Below, piece after piece: positions 36,082 through 45,064 of a DNA stretch of 64,000 nucleotides. The notes under the pieces were generated by a model. It was not told the origin of the DNA. It saw only the letters and a list, made by a program, of their open reading frames with translations, and did not search any database. The translations under genes and the position numbers were made by a program. Position 1 is the stretch's first letter. Every line of letters begins with the position of its first letter. This DNA is from Mammaliicoccus sp. Dog046 (GTDB lineage Bacteria; Bacillota; Bacilli; Staphylococcales; Staphylococcaceae): positions 944,446-1,008,445 of the forward strand of contig NZ_CP120131.1 in the NCBI RefSeq assembly GCF_034039665.1, given 5' to 3'.

Positions 36082-36558
36082 TTAAATTAAAAAATGCGTC
36101 TTCAATTTCTTTCTGGCATTTTTTCTATAATATTTAATAGTTGAAACACTTTTGTTCATATATAAACCAATCTCCTGTGTAGAAAATCCTTGTAATGTCA
36201 GGTTTAACCACGTCAGTTCTTCTTCTGATAATATATCAAGCAAACTCAACCATTCATATTGATAAAATTCGTGAAAGCTTCGATCTAACAAGTGTGTTTC
36301 TGAAGTGGGAACGAAGCGGTTCATGTCTTTAGATTGTTTTCTAATGCAGTCAATGAGATGGAATTTTAATTTAGTATACATGTAATGATCTAAGTGTTCA
36401 GTTTTTGAAGCGTCATAATTTTGAATCAGCTCCCACATTTTTATTAGCAACAACTGATAGTAATCTTCATACTGATAATAGACTTTGAAATGATGTAATA
36501 AATAATGAATCATTTTGTTGTATTTTTTATAGTGCATATTGAAAATTGAAGTATCCAT
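36082..36558 (-). CDS. sigS: ECF-type RNA polymerase sigma factor SigS
   Basis: A 158-aa small sigma factor. Region 2 shows YEDYYQLLLIKMWELIQNYD and region 4 a helix-turn-helix, LQGFSTQEIGLYMNKSVSTIKYYRKNARKKL. The N-terminal block closely matches S. aureus SigS as I recall it. No anti-sigma gene is recognisable next to it. It reads into comK 65 bp downstream. Confidence 0.8.
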   Translation of the reverse strand: MDTSIFNMHYKKYNKMIHYLLHHFKVYYQYEDYYQLLLIKMWELIQNYDASKTEHLDHYMYTKLKFHLIDCIRKQSKDMNRFVPTSETHLLDRSFHEFYQYEWLSLLDILSEEELTWLNLTLQGFSTQEIGLYMNKSVSTIKYYRKNARKKLKTHFLI

Positions 36559-36846
36559 ATAGTTCCTTTAAGTGGCATGCTCACATGTATTTCCGGATAC
36601 AATGATTATATTTAAAAGGAAAAAATAATTTAAATGGGTTTTAACTGAACAAAAGATGTTAAATTGAGAATATATAAGAAAATACCTACAAATTAATAAA
36701 AAAGCTGTATTTAATCATTTAATAAATTAAAAATTTAAATGATTAAACACCGATGTTTTTATGATTTACAATTTGAATATAAACGTGTATATTTGATTGT
36801 ATATGGACATATGTTTTATTGGGGCAAAGACTAGGAGGCTCATCAT

Positions 36847-37068
36847 ATGGATTATGAACATCTTAATTTAGAACATTTTTTTGCAAGAAATGATGAATTG
36901 AATAACATAAGAGATAACGCGGATTTTGTAATGATTAATAATGTAAAAAGATTTATGAGTTATAGAAATGGTAAAGAAGAGGGGACAATTAATCTAAACC
37001 ATTACAACTATAAGAATAGATCGGCAGCAATGTCGTTTGTATATATGGATTACAAGCCATACAAATAA
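36847..37068 (+). CDS. small hypothetical protein, 73 aa
   Basis: Begins MDYEHLNLEHFFARN, is rich in Asn and Tyr, and has no signal peptide or membrane helix. AGGAGG lies eight bases before the ATG and a terminator follows directly, so it is likely real. Position opposite SigS recalls the S. aureus EcfX neighbour, but I see no sequence basis for equating them. The 288 bp before it are AT-rich with no other gene. Confidence 0.6.
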   Translation: MDYEHLNLEHFFARNDELNNIRDNADFVMINNVKRFMSYRNGKEEGTINLNHYNYKNRSAAMSFVYMDYKPYK

Positions 37069-37095
37069 AACGTGTGAATTGTTGTTTTAAAAGCT

Positions 37096-37129
37096 AAAAG
37101 ACTGGGACGATATTGTCTCAGTCTTTTTA
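37096..37129 (+). terminator. intrinsic terminator
   Basis: AAAAGACTGGGAC pairs with GTCTCAGTCTTTT, then T. Confidence 0.85.
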
Positions 37130-37284
37130 CATTTTGAAATGAAATAGTAATTAAATCTTAATGTTCTTATTTTTGAATATTGCCATGTAATCCTATAGAA
37201 TATAGGAAGTACGGTTTTGTGAATGTAAAAAATAGGAAATCGATTATGCTTGAAGATAGGTTTACAAATTTTAGAGGTGAAACA

Positions 37285-38214
37285 ATGAAAAGTGCAAGGC
37301 TACAAACAATTAAAAACTTAGTTGTATTATTATTAGTCTTATCAATTATAGGTGGCCTGTTCTATTATTTAATTTCTGATCATTTAAAGTTTTATGATGT
37401 TAAAAAGCAAGAAGAAACTGTGGAAGTCCCATTAACACTAGATCAAGCAGTTAGTAAACAATATAAAAATGATACAAAGATGCAAGTAGCAACAGAGTCA
37501 GGAAATTGGAAAAATGCATCAAGAAGTGAAATAAATGACGTCATGAACGTAGAACAGATATTGAACGACAAAAAACAAGTTTATCAATTTTTAAATTTAT
37601 CAGAGTATCAAGGCATTGATGAAAAGAGAATTCATCAAATGCTACGTAAACAAAAAGTGTTAGAGAAACATACATCAGAATTTTTAAAAGCAGCAAAGAA
37701 AGAGCAAGTAAATGAAGTGTATTTAATCTCACATGCGATACTTGAGACTGGTAACAGTAAAAGTGAGCTCGCTAACGGTGTGATGCTGACAGATAAAGAT
37801 AAAGTTGCTAAAACGAAAAAAGAATCAGATGGCAAGAAATATTACAACTTCTATGGTGTTGGCGCGTTAGACGAAGATCCAATCGGTACAGGTGCTAAAT
37901 ATGCTAAGAAGCGCGGTTGGGATACACCACAAAAAGCCATTTCAGGTGGAGCTAAATTTATACACGATCATTATTTATCAAACCCTGAACAAAACACATT
38001 GTACAGTATGAGATGGAATCCTGAAAAAGCAGGTGTACATCAATACGCTACTGATATTAAGTGGGCACAAAGTAATGCACGTATAATCGCTGATTTCTAT
38101 GAAGAACTAAGAACAGAAGGTAAATATTATACAGTGTACAAATACAAAGATACTGATAAAACATTATCTGTAAAAGCTTTAGACGCTAAAATTGATAAAG
38201 AACGAAATAAATAA
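37285..38214 (+). CDS. sagB: membrane-bound N-acetylglucosaminidase SagB-like
   Basis: A 309-aa protein: short cytoplasmic tail, one membrane helix (residues about 10-32), then a glucosaminidase domain (about 120-300) with catalytic Glu in HAILETGNSKSELANG, YNFYGVGA and the C-terminal AKFIHDHYL. SagB in S. aureus cuts nascent glycan strands to their mature length. ATG 37285 with AGAGGTG upstream was chosen. Location next to SigS fits the S. aureus order. Confidence 0.85.
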   Translation: MKSARLQTIKNLVVLLLVLSIIGGLFYYLISDHLKFYDVKKQEETVEVPLTLDQAVSKQYKNDTKMQVATESGNWKNASRSEINDVMNVEQILNDKKQVYQFLNLSEYQGIDEKRIHQMLRKQKVLEKHTSEFLKAAKKEQVNEVYLISHAILETGNSKSELANGVMLTDKDKVAKTKKESDGKKYYNFYGVGALDEDPIGTGAKYAKKRGWDTPQKAISGGAKFIHDHYLSNPEQNTLYSMRWNPEKAGVHQYATDIKWAQSNARIIADFYEELRTEGKYYTVYKYKDTDKTLSVKALDAKIDKERNK

Positions 38215-38222
38215 TTTATGGT

Positions 38223-38264
38223 TCCCCCAATGCTGTTGATTAGAACAGGTTGGGGGATTTTTGT
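38223..38264 (+). terminator. sagB terminator
   Basis: TCCCCCAA pairs with TTGGGGGA around an AT-rich loop, then TTTTT. Confidence 0.85.
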
Positions 38265-38307
38265 GTGTGAAAAGGTATGATAAGCGGTTGAATGAAGGTG
38301 GAGGTTG

Positions 38308-38427
38308 GGACAAAACTCGGGAGGAGCGTCCATTAGCGCATTGTAACGGACAAAAGTAAGGAGAAGCGTCCCTTAGCGTGATGTAACGGACAAAACTTGG
38401 GAGAAGCGTCCCTTAACGTATTTAAAC
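38308..38427. repeat. 40-bp tandem array (family C), 3 copies
   Basis: GGACAAAA starts at 38308, 38348 and 38388, exact 40-bp period. Each unit contains GGAC and GTCC arms (GGAGAAGCGTCCCTTAGCG). It lies between convergent sagB and lipoprotein genes. Sequence differs from family A although the period is the same. Confidence 0.82.
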
Positions 38428-38430
38428 AAA

Positions 38431-38458
38431 AAACCCACTCAACATGTCGAGTGGGTTT
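38431..38458 (-). terminator. lipoprotein-gene terminator
   Basis: AAACCCACTC pairs with GAGTGGGTTT; minus-strand T tract follows. Confidence 0.88.
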
Positions 38459-38465
38459 GGACTTC

Positions 38466-39221
38466 TTATGATGCTTTATTACTTGCACCTTTTTGGATAT
38501 CTTCTATTTTCTTAGCTTTTTTTGCTTCATCTGGTATTTTAATTTCATCAACTTTGTTTAATTTAGTATATTTAATATTTGATTTCAAGTTAGCTGATTG
38601 TTTACCTTTTGATAATTTTGCATTGAGTTTATAAGAAGAAATTTGATTTTTCTTATTAACATTCAATACTGCTTTACCACTAACTTTATCAATTTGTTTT
38701 TCAAATTGTTGAAGTTGTTTTTTATTACCTGATGCATTTGCTAATTTAGTAAAATCTTTTTTATCTTTAATATTGTAAGTTAATTGATAACCATTATCTA
38801 CTTTTTTAGACTCAGCATCTTTGAAAGCACTTAATGATTTAGCATATTTTTCATAGTTTAATTGATCTAATGAACTATCAATATCCATGTTTTTCACTTC
38901 AGAAGATAAATCAATCCATTGACCTTGTGTTTGTGCTAACATTTTTTTACCTTGAACATAAATTTGCATTTTTTGTCCAGCTTGATCCATGTCTAATTTA
39001 GCTGTTTGTTTTTTATCAACATCCATACCAATTTTAACTTTTTGGGCCTCTTGACCTTTTGGTGCAATTTCAACTTGGTTATCTGTGTGATAACTTTCAA
39101 CTTTTTTAGCATCGCTTTGTAAATCTTTAACTACATCACTTGAGCTTTTTTCATCATTGCCACATGCAGCTAAAAGTAATGTTGATGAAAGGAATATACT
39201 TCCTAAAATTCTTAATTTCAT
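38466..39221 (-). CDS. lipoprotein, DUF6612-like
   Basis: A 251-aa lipoprotein with lipobox LLAAC (Cys20). ATG 39221 follows GAGGAGG by seven bases; an upstream in-frame extension lacks a site. The mature domain is Lys/Asp-rich with repeated beta-type phrases (KMLAQTQGQWIDL, SGKAVLNVNKKNQISSYKL), the LppX/DUF6612 type seen also at 17908. Function unknown, possibly lipid or envelope related. Confidence 0.78.
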   Translation of the reverse strand: MKLRILGSIFLSSTLLLAACGNDEKSSSDVVKDLQSDAKKVESYHTDNQVEIAPKGQEAQKVKIGMDVDKKQTAKLDMDQAGQKMQIYVQGKKMLAQTQGQWIDLSSEVKNMDIDSSLDQLNYEKYAKSLSAFKDAESKKVDNGYQLTYNIKDKKDFTKLANASGNKKQLQQFEKQIDKVSGKAVLNVNKKNQISSYKLNAKLSKGKQSANLKSNIKYTKLNKVDEIKIPDEAKKAKKIEDIQKGASNKAS

Positions 39222-39400
39222 ATTTAATTTCCTCCTCTTCCAAAACATAATACCATTTTATATTTATTTTTTGCAAAAAATAAGTGAACATTTTAATTCA
39301 TTTTGGTTATTTGAAAAGTTATTTTTACAAATATTTGCAACAATAAAACAATTTATATTTCAAATGAAATTGCAGAAGTGATAAAAGTTAGTCGCCACAA

Positions 39401-39437
39401 AAAACAAGGCTGAGACGATTTGTCTCAGCCTTGTTTT
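39401..39437 (-). terminator. opuC operon terminator
   Basis: AAAACAAGGCTGAGAC pairs with GTCTCAGCCTTGTTTT; T-rich on both sides. Confidence 0.9.
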
Positions 39438-39511
39438 TATTTTGCTTTCTTCTTTGGTGAAATGAAGAATATCACCAATGTTGCGATAATGACTTTAATA
39501 ATAAATTTCAT
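39437..39511 (-). CDS. 24-aa hydrophobic peptide at the end of the opuC operon
   Basis: Reads MKFIIKVIIATLVIFFISPKKKAK. One predicted membrane helix and a basic tail. CGGAGTGA, which contains the opuCD stop codon, lies five bases before the ATG, and the operon terminator follows its stop directly. The placement suggests a small membrane protein co-translated with OpuCD, perhaps a transporter modulator. That is inference. Confidence 0.5.
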   Translation of the reverse strand: MKFIIKVIIATLVIFFISPKKKAK

Positions 39512-39516
39512 ATTTA

Positions 39517-40206
39517 TCACTCCGAAAGTGTTTGTGTTTTTGGTCCTTTGTGTTTTCTCTTTGTTGGGTCTAATCTTTTTTCAATATAACCTAAGAATAA
39601 GTCACTTAGCACTGCTAATAATGCAGTAGGGATTGCGCCTGCTAATATTAATGATGTTCCATCAGTTGCATTTGTACCTCTTATGATGATATCACCAAGT
39701 GTAGACGATCCTATAAATGAACCGATTGCTGTTACACCAATTGCGATTACAAATGCGATTCTAATTCCACCAATCATTACTGACAATGCGAGTGGTAATT
39801 CTACCATGGTTAAGATTTGTTTTGAAGTCATACCCATTCCTTTACCTGCATCTTTAATACTTGAATCTACGTTATTAATGCCTGTGTACGTATTTTTGAT
39901 AATTGGTAGTAAAGCGTATAAAAATACGGCCATTACTACTGTATTTGATCCAAGACCCATTGCTAACATTAATATTGCGAGTAGGGCAAGTGCAGGCACT
40001 GTTTGAATAATGTTAGCAAATGAAATTACAAATCCTGATAGTTTGCCATAGCGTGCAATAAACACACCGATTGGAATACCTACTATTACCGCAAATAAAA
40101 CTCCGTAAACAGAAATAAGTAGATGATTTAGGAATAGTTGAAACACATAACCACTATTTGTTTGGTAATAATCGAGTATTTGATTCCATAAATTTTCGTT
40201 TGTCAT
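39517..40206 (-). CDS. opuCD: osmoprotectant ABC permease OpuCD
   Basis: A 229-aa permease with about six helices and the EAA loop AGKGMGMTSKQILTMVELPLALSVMIGGI. It pairs with OpuCB in the OpuC transporter for glycine betaine, carnitine and choline. ATG 40206 with GGATGGTG upstream was chosen; it starts 2 bp before the end of opuCC is complete, i.e. the genes overlap or abut. Confidence 0.92.
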   Translation of the reverse strand: MTNENLWNQILDYYQTNSGYVFQLFLNHLLISVYGVLFAVIVGIPIGVFIARYGKLSGFVISFANIIQTVPALALLAILMLAMGLGSNTVVMAVFLYALLPIIKNTYTGINNVDSSIKDAGKGMGMTSKQILTMVELPLALSVMIGGIRIAFVIAIGVTAIGSFIGSSTLGDIIIRGTNATDGTSLILAGAIPTALLAVLSDLFLGYIEKRLDPTKRKHKGPKTQTLSE

Positions 40207-40207
40207 G

Positions 40208-41158
40208 TTATTCACCATCCTTTTCATCATCAAAGTAATTATGTTTCTTCAGAAAAGCTTCTGCTATTACGGCAGGTTCTTTAAGATTATTGTCTGCTTC
40301 ATAATTTAGCTTTTGCATTTCTTTAGTTGAAATTTTGCCTTCTAATTTTTTCATGGCTTTGTCGACATATGGTTTTTCTTTTATAAGTGATTTAGTGACT
40401 AATGGACTGGCATCGTATGGTGGGAAGAAGTTTAAATCATCTTCTAAGACCACTAAATCATAACTTGCAATTCGTCCATCTGTAGTATAACCAAGAACGA
40501 CATCCATTTTGCCATTTTTCAAAGCGTCATAAACCAATCCGATTTGCATTGGTCGTGTCGTTTTAAAATCGAATCCATATTTCTTTTTAAATGCAGGGTA
40601 GCCATCGCCAGGTCGTTTCATCCAAGATGAATCCACACCTGCTTCTAATTTACTTGAGACTTTCTTTAAGTCGGAAACTTTTTTAAGATGATATTTCTTA
40701 ACTGTTTCTTTCGTGACCATCATGGCATAAGTGTTTTCAAATCCGTATGAGCCGTACCATTTTTGATGATAGTCTTTATCGAATGATTGCTTAACAATAC
40801 GCATAGCTTCCTTAGGGTCAGAAACTGGCTTTTTATTTAATGTTCCTGTTAAATCTGTACCTGTATATCTCGCACTTGAAATATTCACATCACCATTATT
40901 CTGTGCGTTAAATGTAACGGTTGAAGAACCTAAATTATTGATGAGTTGAATGTTATTTTCATCAATGTGTTCTTTTTTAGCTTCGTGTTCAATCATTAAT
41001 TTATTCATATGACCCATTATTTGTGATTCACTTGTATATTGCATGCCTATTTTTATCGCATCTTTACTACCTGAACCACCAAGAAAAGGTAGGGAACATC
41101 CAGATAAAATGATTGATAATGCCATAATCGGCAATAATAATTTAAAATATCTATTCAT
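40208..41158 (-). CDS. opuCC: osmoprotectant ABC substrate-binding lipoprotein OpuCC
   Basis: A 316-aa lipoprotein (lipobox ILSGC, Cys21) of the OpuAC type: IKIGMQYTSESQIMGHMNKLM, SSARYTGTDLTG, DVVLGYTTDGRIASYDLVVLEDD and FFPPYDASPLV form the aromatic substrate cage region. AAGGAGG precedes ATG 41158. It delivers quaternary amines to OpuCB/CD. Confidence 0.93.
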   Translation of the reverse strand: MNRYFKLLLPIMALSIILSGCSLPFLGGSGSKDAIKIGMQYTSESQIMGHMNKLMIEHEAKKEHIDENNIQLINNLGSSTVTFNAQNNGDVNISSARYTGTDLTGTLNKKPVSDPKEAMRIVKQSFDKDYHQKWYGSYGFENTYAMMVTKETVKKYHLKKVSDLKKVSSKLEAGVDSSWMKRPGDGYPAFKKKYGFDFKTTRPMQIGLVYDALKNGKMDVVLGYTTDGRIASYDLVVLEDDLNFFPPYDASPLVTKSLIKEKPYVDKAMKKLEGKISTKEMQKLNYEADNNLKEPAVIAEAFLKKHNYFDDEKDGE

Positions 41159-41172
41159 GTTTTTTATCCTCC

Positions 41173-41808
41173 TTATCTTGAAACTTTTAATCCTTTTGGT
41201 GTAACCCATTTTTCAACTTTTGATAGGAATAAGTCCATCAACAACGCGATTAATGTAACACTAATTGCACCGCCGATGATTAAATCTGGTTGATAGAGAT
41301 TTAAACCGTTGAATATGAAATCACCTAATCCACCTGCACCGATAAAACTGGCTAAAGTTGCCCAGCTGATTGCGTATACACTTGAAAGGCGAACACCACT
41401 CATGATAACTGAAATGGCAAGTGGTAATTCGACCATAAACATTTCTTGGAATTTAGTCATTCCCATACTTAAACCTGCTGCTTTAACATTTTTATCAACA
41501 TTGTTAATCCCGATGTATGTATTGTTGAGTATTGGTAACAATATATATATGAATAAAGCTAATATAGCAGGTAATTTACCGACACCGATGAATGGAATCA
41601 TAAGTGCTAATACTGCTAACGATGGCACTGTTTGTAAAACACTTGCTGTAGACAATACGATTTTGGCAATTTTTTTCGTGCGTGTGAGTAATATGCCTAA
41701 TGGAATAGCTACGATAATAGCTAATAGTAAAGCTAGCAGTGAAATATAAAAGTGTTCCATTGTTTTTTGTAAAAGTTCATTACCATTGACTCGTAAAAAT
41801 TCAATCAC
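41173..41808 (-). CDS. opuCB: osmoprotectant ABC permease OpuCB
   Basis: A 211-aa permease paralogous to OpuCD, with EAA loop [31 protein letters not shown]. It lies between opuCA and opuCC with 13-15 bp gaps in a tight operon. Confidence 0.93.
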   Translation of the reverse strand: MIEFLRVNGNELLQKTMEHFYISLLALLLAIIVAIPLGILLTRTKKIAKIVLSTASVLQTVPSLAVLALMIPFIGVGKLPAILALFIYILLPILNNTYIGINNVDKNVKAAGLSMGMTKFQEMFMVELPLAISVIMSGVRLSSVYAISWATLASFIGAGGLGDFIFNGLNLYQPDLIIGGAISVTLIALLMDLFLSKVEKWVTPKGLKVSR

Positions 41809-41821
41809 TCAAATTCACTCC

Positions 41822-42970
41822 TTATTTAATTTCGCTATTTTCTGCTTCTTCTTCTGTCATGCCCCAAATAGAGTCATATACGATGTCTACTAAACTTGCT
41901 CTTGTAATAACACCTTTGATGTAATATTGTTCATTGACAACAGGGATTAAACGGACATTTCTTTTTAAAATTGTTCGTACAGAGTCCTGTAGCATTGTTC
42001 CTGTCTTAACTGTGTAGATGTCTCGATGCATAATGTCTATAATATCGACGCCTTTTCTGTAACCTTCATTTAAATCTTCAATATCGATATAACCAATTAA
42101 TTTGTTTTTCTGATTCGTAACGAAAAGCGTATCTACACGTTTATTTCTCATCACGGTTACGGCTTCGTCGATCGTTTTTTCAGAAGTAATCGTAATCGGT
42201 GAAATCATCGCGTCATCCACGACTTTAAGGTTAGGACGATCTTGAATTAAGCGGTTTTGACCGATGAATTCGCGCACAAAGTCATTAGCTGGATGTTTCA
42301 GTATATTATTAGGTGTATCAAATTGAACGATTTTACCTTCTGACATAATACAAATACGATCGGCTAATTTAATTGCTTCATCCATGTCATGAGTTACAAA
42401 TATAATCGTTTTACCTAATTTTTTCTGTAATGTTTTGACAAGATCTTGTAACGTATCTCTCGTAATAGGGTCTAATGCACCAAATGGTTCATCCATTAAA
42501 ATAATATCTTGGTCCGCAGCAAGTGCACGGACAACACCTATACGTTGTTGTTGGCCTCCTGATAGTTGTGAAGGGTATAAATCTAAATATGATTCTGGTA
42601 AATCGACCAGTTTAATTAATTCTTTAGCTTTTTCTTCTTTCTTTTCTTTCGTCCATTTAAGTAACTTTGGAACGAGAACGATATTATCTCTAATAGTCAT
42701 ATGTGGCATTAAACCAATTTGTTGAATAACATAACCGATATTTCTTCTTAAGTTTACAGCATTCATTTTACTTAAATTTTTACCATTTAAATTAATTGTG
42801 CCACTTGTTGGTTCAATCATGCGGTTAATCATTCTTAAGGCAGTTGTTTTACCGCTACCACTTGTTCCGATAAAAGCGATAAATTCTCCCGATTCAATTT
42901 CCATATCAATACTGTCTACTGCTTTCTTTCCACCCCGGTAGACTTTAGTTAAACCATTAATAGATAACAT
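41822..42970 (-). CDS. opuCA: osmoprotectant ABC ATPase OpuCA
   Basis: A 382-aa ATPase. Walker A GTSGSGKTT (near 34-42), signature LSGGQQQRIGVVRAL, Walker B ILMDEPFGALDP, switch VTHD, then two CBS domains (about 255-370) that sense ionic strength in this family. First gene of opuCA-CB-CC-CD. GGAGAAG precedes the ATG. No adjacent regulator is seen. Confidence 0.95.
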   Translation of the reverse strand: MLSINGLTKVYRGGKKAVDSIDMEIESGEFIAFIGTSGSGKTTALRMINRMIEPTSGTINLNGKNLSKMNAVNLRRNIGYVIQQIGLMPHMTIRDNIVLVPKLLKWTKEKKEEKAKELIKLVDLPESYLDLYPSQLSGGQQQRIGVVRALAADQDIILMDEPFGALDPITRDTLQDLVKTLQKKLGKTIIFVTHDMDEAIKLADRICIMSEGKIVQFDTPNNILKHPANDFVREFIGQNRLIQDRPNLKVVDDAMISPITITSEKTIDEAVTVMRNKRVDTLFVTNQKNKLIGYIDIEDLNEGYRKGVDIIDIMHRDIYTVKTGTMLQDSVRTILKRNVRLIPVVNEQYYIKGVITRASLVDIVYDSIWGMTEEEAENSEIK

Positions 42971-43152
42971 AACACTTCTCCTTTATTTAAAATTCAAAAT
43001 ATTAACATACATAATTATAACATAATTGTTGCATAATTATAAAAATGCTCGGTAAAGCTACACTTCATGTTTACCTTGATTTAAAATAAGGAATATAACT
43101 TCAAATAAATACATTTTATTCATTTTTAATAAAATTGATGGAGGCGTTGAAC

Positions 43153-44703
43153 TTGAAAGTTGCAATTATAGGTATGGGAACCGCTGGTGTAAGTACGCTT
43201 AACCAATTGAGTAAGCATAAACAATTTAAAAATATAACTGTCGATATATATGATAATCGCGAAGATATGGGAATGGGGAAACCTTTTCAAAATGACAGTG
43301 AGAAATTGCTCATTAATTTACCAGCTAATCAAATGACTTTAAATCCAAATGACGAGAAGGATTTTAAAAAGTGGTATAAACAAAATGATACTTTTGATTA
43401 TGGGAAATCTAAGTATTTACCGAGATTCGTTTTCGGGCATTACATGAAATCAATCTTGAATGAATTAGTAAATAAAAACGATAATATTTTTATGCATAAT
43501 CATAAAGTTGAAAGTTGTTATGTTATTGAGAAAGAAAATAAATGGGGGAATAAACCATTTGAAATTTGTTATAAAGAAGGCGAATCGGCTCATAAGAAAC
43601 AATATGATTATGTCTTTATCACTATAGGCGTATTACCGTATAAAGATCCGTTTGAACTGTCAGGATTACAAGGATATATATCATCTCCATATCCAACAAC
43701 CCAATCATTACGTGATGTAAATGAAAAAGATGATATTGTCATTGTTGGTACAGGATTAAGTGCGATTGATGTTATTAGATACGTCATGGACAATCATCAA
43801 AAATTCCCAATAGTGGTCACTTCAAGAAATGCGCAATTCCCAACAGTTAGAGGAACGAGACATCATATTGAAATGAAATATATTAATGCTGAACAAGTAG
43901 AGGTATTAAAAAAGAAAAATGACGGATTTTTAACTTTAGAAGATGTTGATGATTTATTTGAGAAAGAATGTGAACACCAAAATATTAACTTTAAAAAATT
44001 GCTTTATCGATTTAAAAGAGACAACGTTTATAATATGAAATATGATATGAGGCATGAAGATGAGGTAGGGCAATTCCAAGCATTTATGACTGAATTTAAA
44101 CATCAAATAGTACCAATTTGGAATGCTTTAACATTAGAAGATAAATCACAATTTATTTCTAAGTATGGACATCACATTAAACGTAATACCAATCCAATGC
44201 CACAATCTACAGCAAAACAACTCATTGAATGGATTGAGAATGGTGATTTGATTGTTAAAGAAGGTCTAGAAAATGTGAGGAAATATTACGGTAAATTCAG
44301 GTTGAAATTTGAAAACGAGGACATTGAAGACCGTTATCATTATGTCATTAATGCTTCTGGTCCTAAAACACAGTTAAATGAATTAGAAAACGGTGAACAC
44401 TTTATTAAAGATCTTGAAAATAAACAAATCGTTGCACCACATCCATTTGGTGGTATTCTCGTTAAACCGTATTCAAATGAAGTGATTAGTCCTAAATATG
44501 GCACATTAAATAATATTAAAGTGATCGGGCAACTAACAAGTGGCGTTCATTTTGATATGAATGGTGTATCGTTATTAGTTGAGCAAACAGTTCATGCTTC
44601 AACAGCATTTTATGAAAATTTTACTGTTCAAAAAGAAAACAAAAAGCATAAAAAATCAAAGAAAAATAAAAAGACTAAAAAAAATAAATCGAAAAAGAAA
44701 TAA
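43153..44703 (+). CDS. FAD/NAD(P)-binding protein with lysine-rich tail
   Basis: A 516-aa flavoprotein of the FAD-NAD(P)-binding (YdhS/Ycs-like) group: N-terminal dinucleotide fold IIGMGTAGVSTLNQL, second fold VIVGTGLSAIDVI near 200, and C-terminal INASGPKTQL. The substrate is unknown. TTG 43153 is used as start because GGAGG lies 8 bp upstream and MKVAIIG fits the usual N-terminus. The last 24 residues are almost only Lys, Asn and Ser, an unusual basic tail encoded by an A-rich tract. Confidence 0.8.
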   Translation: MKVAIIGMGTAGVSTLNQLSKHKQFKNITVDIYDNREDMGMGKPFQNDSEKLLINLPANQMTLNPNDEKDFKKWYKQNDTFDYGKSKYLPRFVFGHYMKSILNELVNKNDNIFMHNHKVESCYVIEKENKWGNKPFEICYKEGESAHKKQYDYVFITIGVLPYKDPFELSGLQGYISSPYPTTQSLRDVNEKDDIVIVGTGLSAIDVIRYVMDNHQKFPIVVTSRNAQFPTVRGTRHHIEMKYINAEQVEVLKKKNDGFLTLEDVDDLFEKECEHQNINFKKLLYRFKRDNVYNMKYDMRHEDEVGQFQAFMTEFKHQIVPIWNALTLEDKSQFISKYGHHIKRNTNPMPQSTAKQLIEWIENGDLIVKEGLENVRKYYGKFRLKFENEDIEDRYHYVINASGPKTQLNELENGEHFIKDLENKQIVAPHPFGGILVKPYSNEVISPKYGTLNNIKVIGQLTSGVHFDMNGVSLLVEQTVHASTAFYENFTVQKENKKHKKSKKNKKTKKNKSKKK

Positions 44704-44721
44704 TTTTTTAAGAACATTCAT

Positions 44722-44750
44722 TTGAATTTTCTAGTAATTTGGTATAGAAT
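44722..44750 (+). promoter_or_regulatory. rib operon promoter
   Basis: TTGAAT (44722-44727), 17 bp, TAGAAT (44745-44750), about 38 bp before the FMN aptamer. Confidence 0.55.
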
Positions 44751-44787
44751 GACTACATCAGTAATTGCTGATATAAAATTTAATAAT

Positions 44788-45042
44788 ATTCTTTCGGGGC
44801 AGGGTGAAATTCCCAACCGGCGGTATATAAGCCCGCGACCCATAAATGAATTTTATTTATGGCTGATTCAGTTAGATTCTGAAGCCGACAGTATAGTCTG
44901 GATGGGAGAAAGAATAAACGACAGCGTAATTTTACGCTTATTTCGTTATACATTAATGTAAATGTCTTTATTTATGATAAAGGCTTATTTCTTGATACAT
45001 TTCTCTCCCAAGACACCGAAAACTATTTCGGTGTCTTTTTTT
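44788..45042 (+). ncRNA. FMN riboswitch (RFN element) with terminator
   Basis: The aptamer (44788-44916) is closed by TATTCTTTC/GAAAGAATA and contains GGGGCAGGGTGAAATTCCC, ACCGGCGGT, AGCCCGCGA, GATTCAGT..GATTCTGAAGCCGACAGT and GTCTGGATGGGAGA. A terminator (GACACCGAAA/TTTCGGTGTC, T7, 45010-45042) lies 22 bp before ribD. FMN should stop transcription of the operon. Confidence 0.96.
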
Positions 45043-45064
45043 ATAATTTATAGGAGGGACGATA

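Noticed and set aside
44722..44961. 79-codon frame before ribD
   Set aside because: It overlaps the FMN riboswitch; RNA structure explains the sequence.
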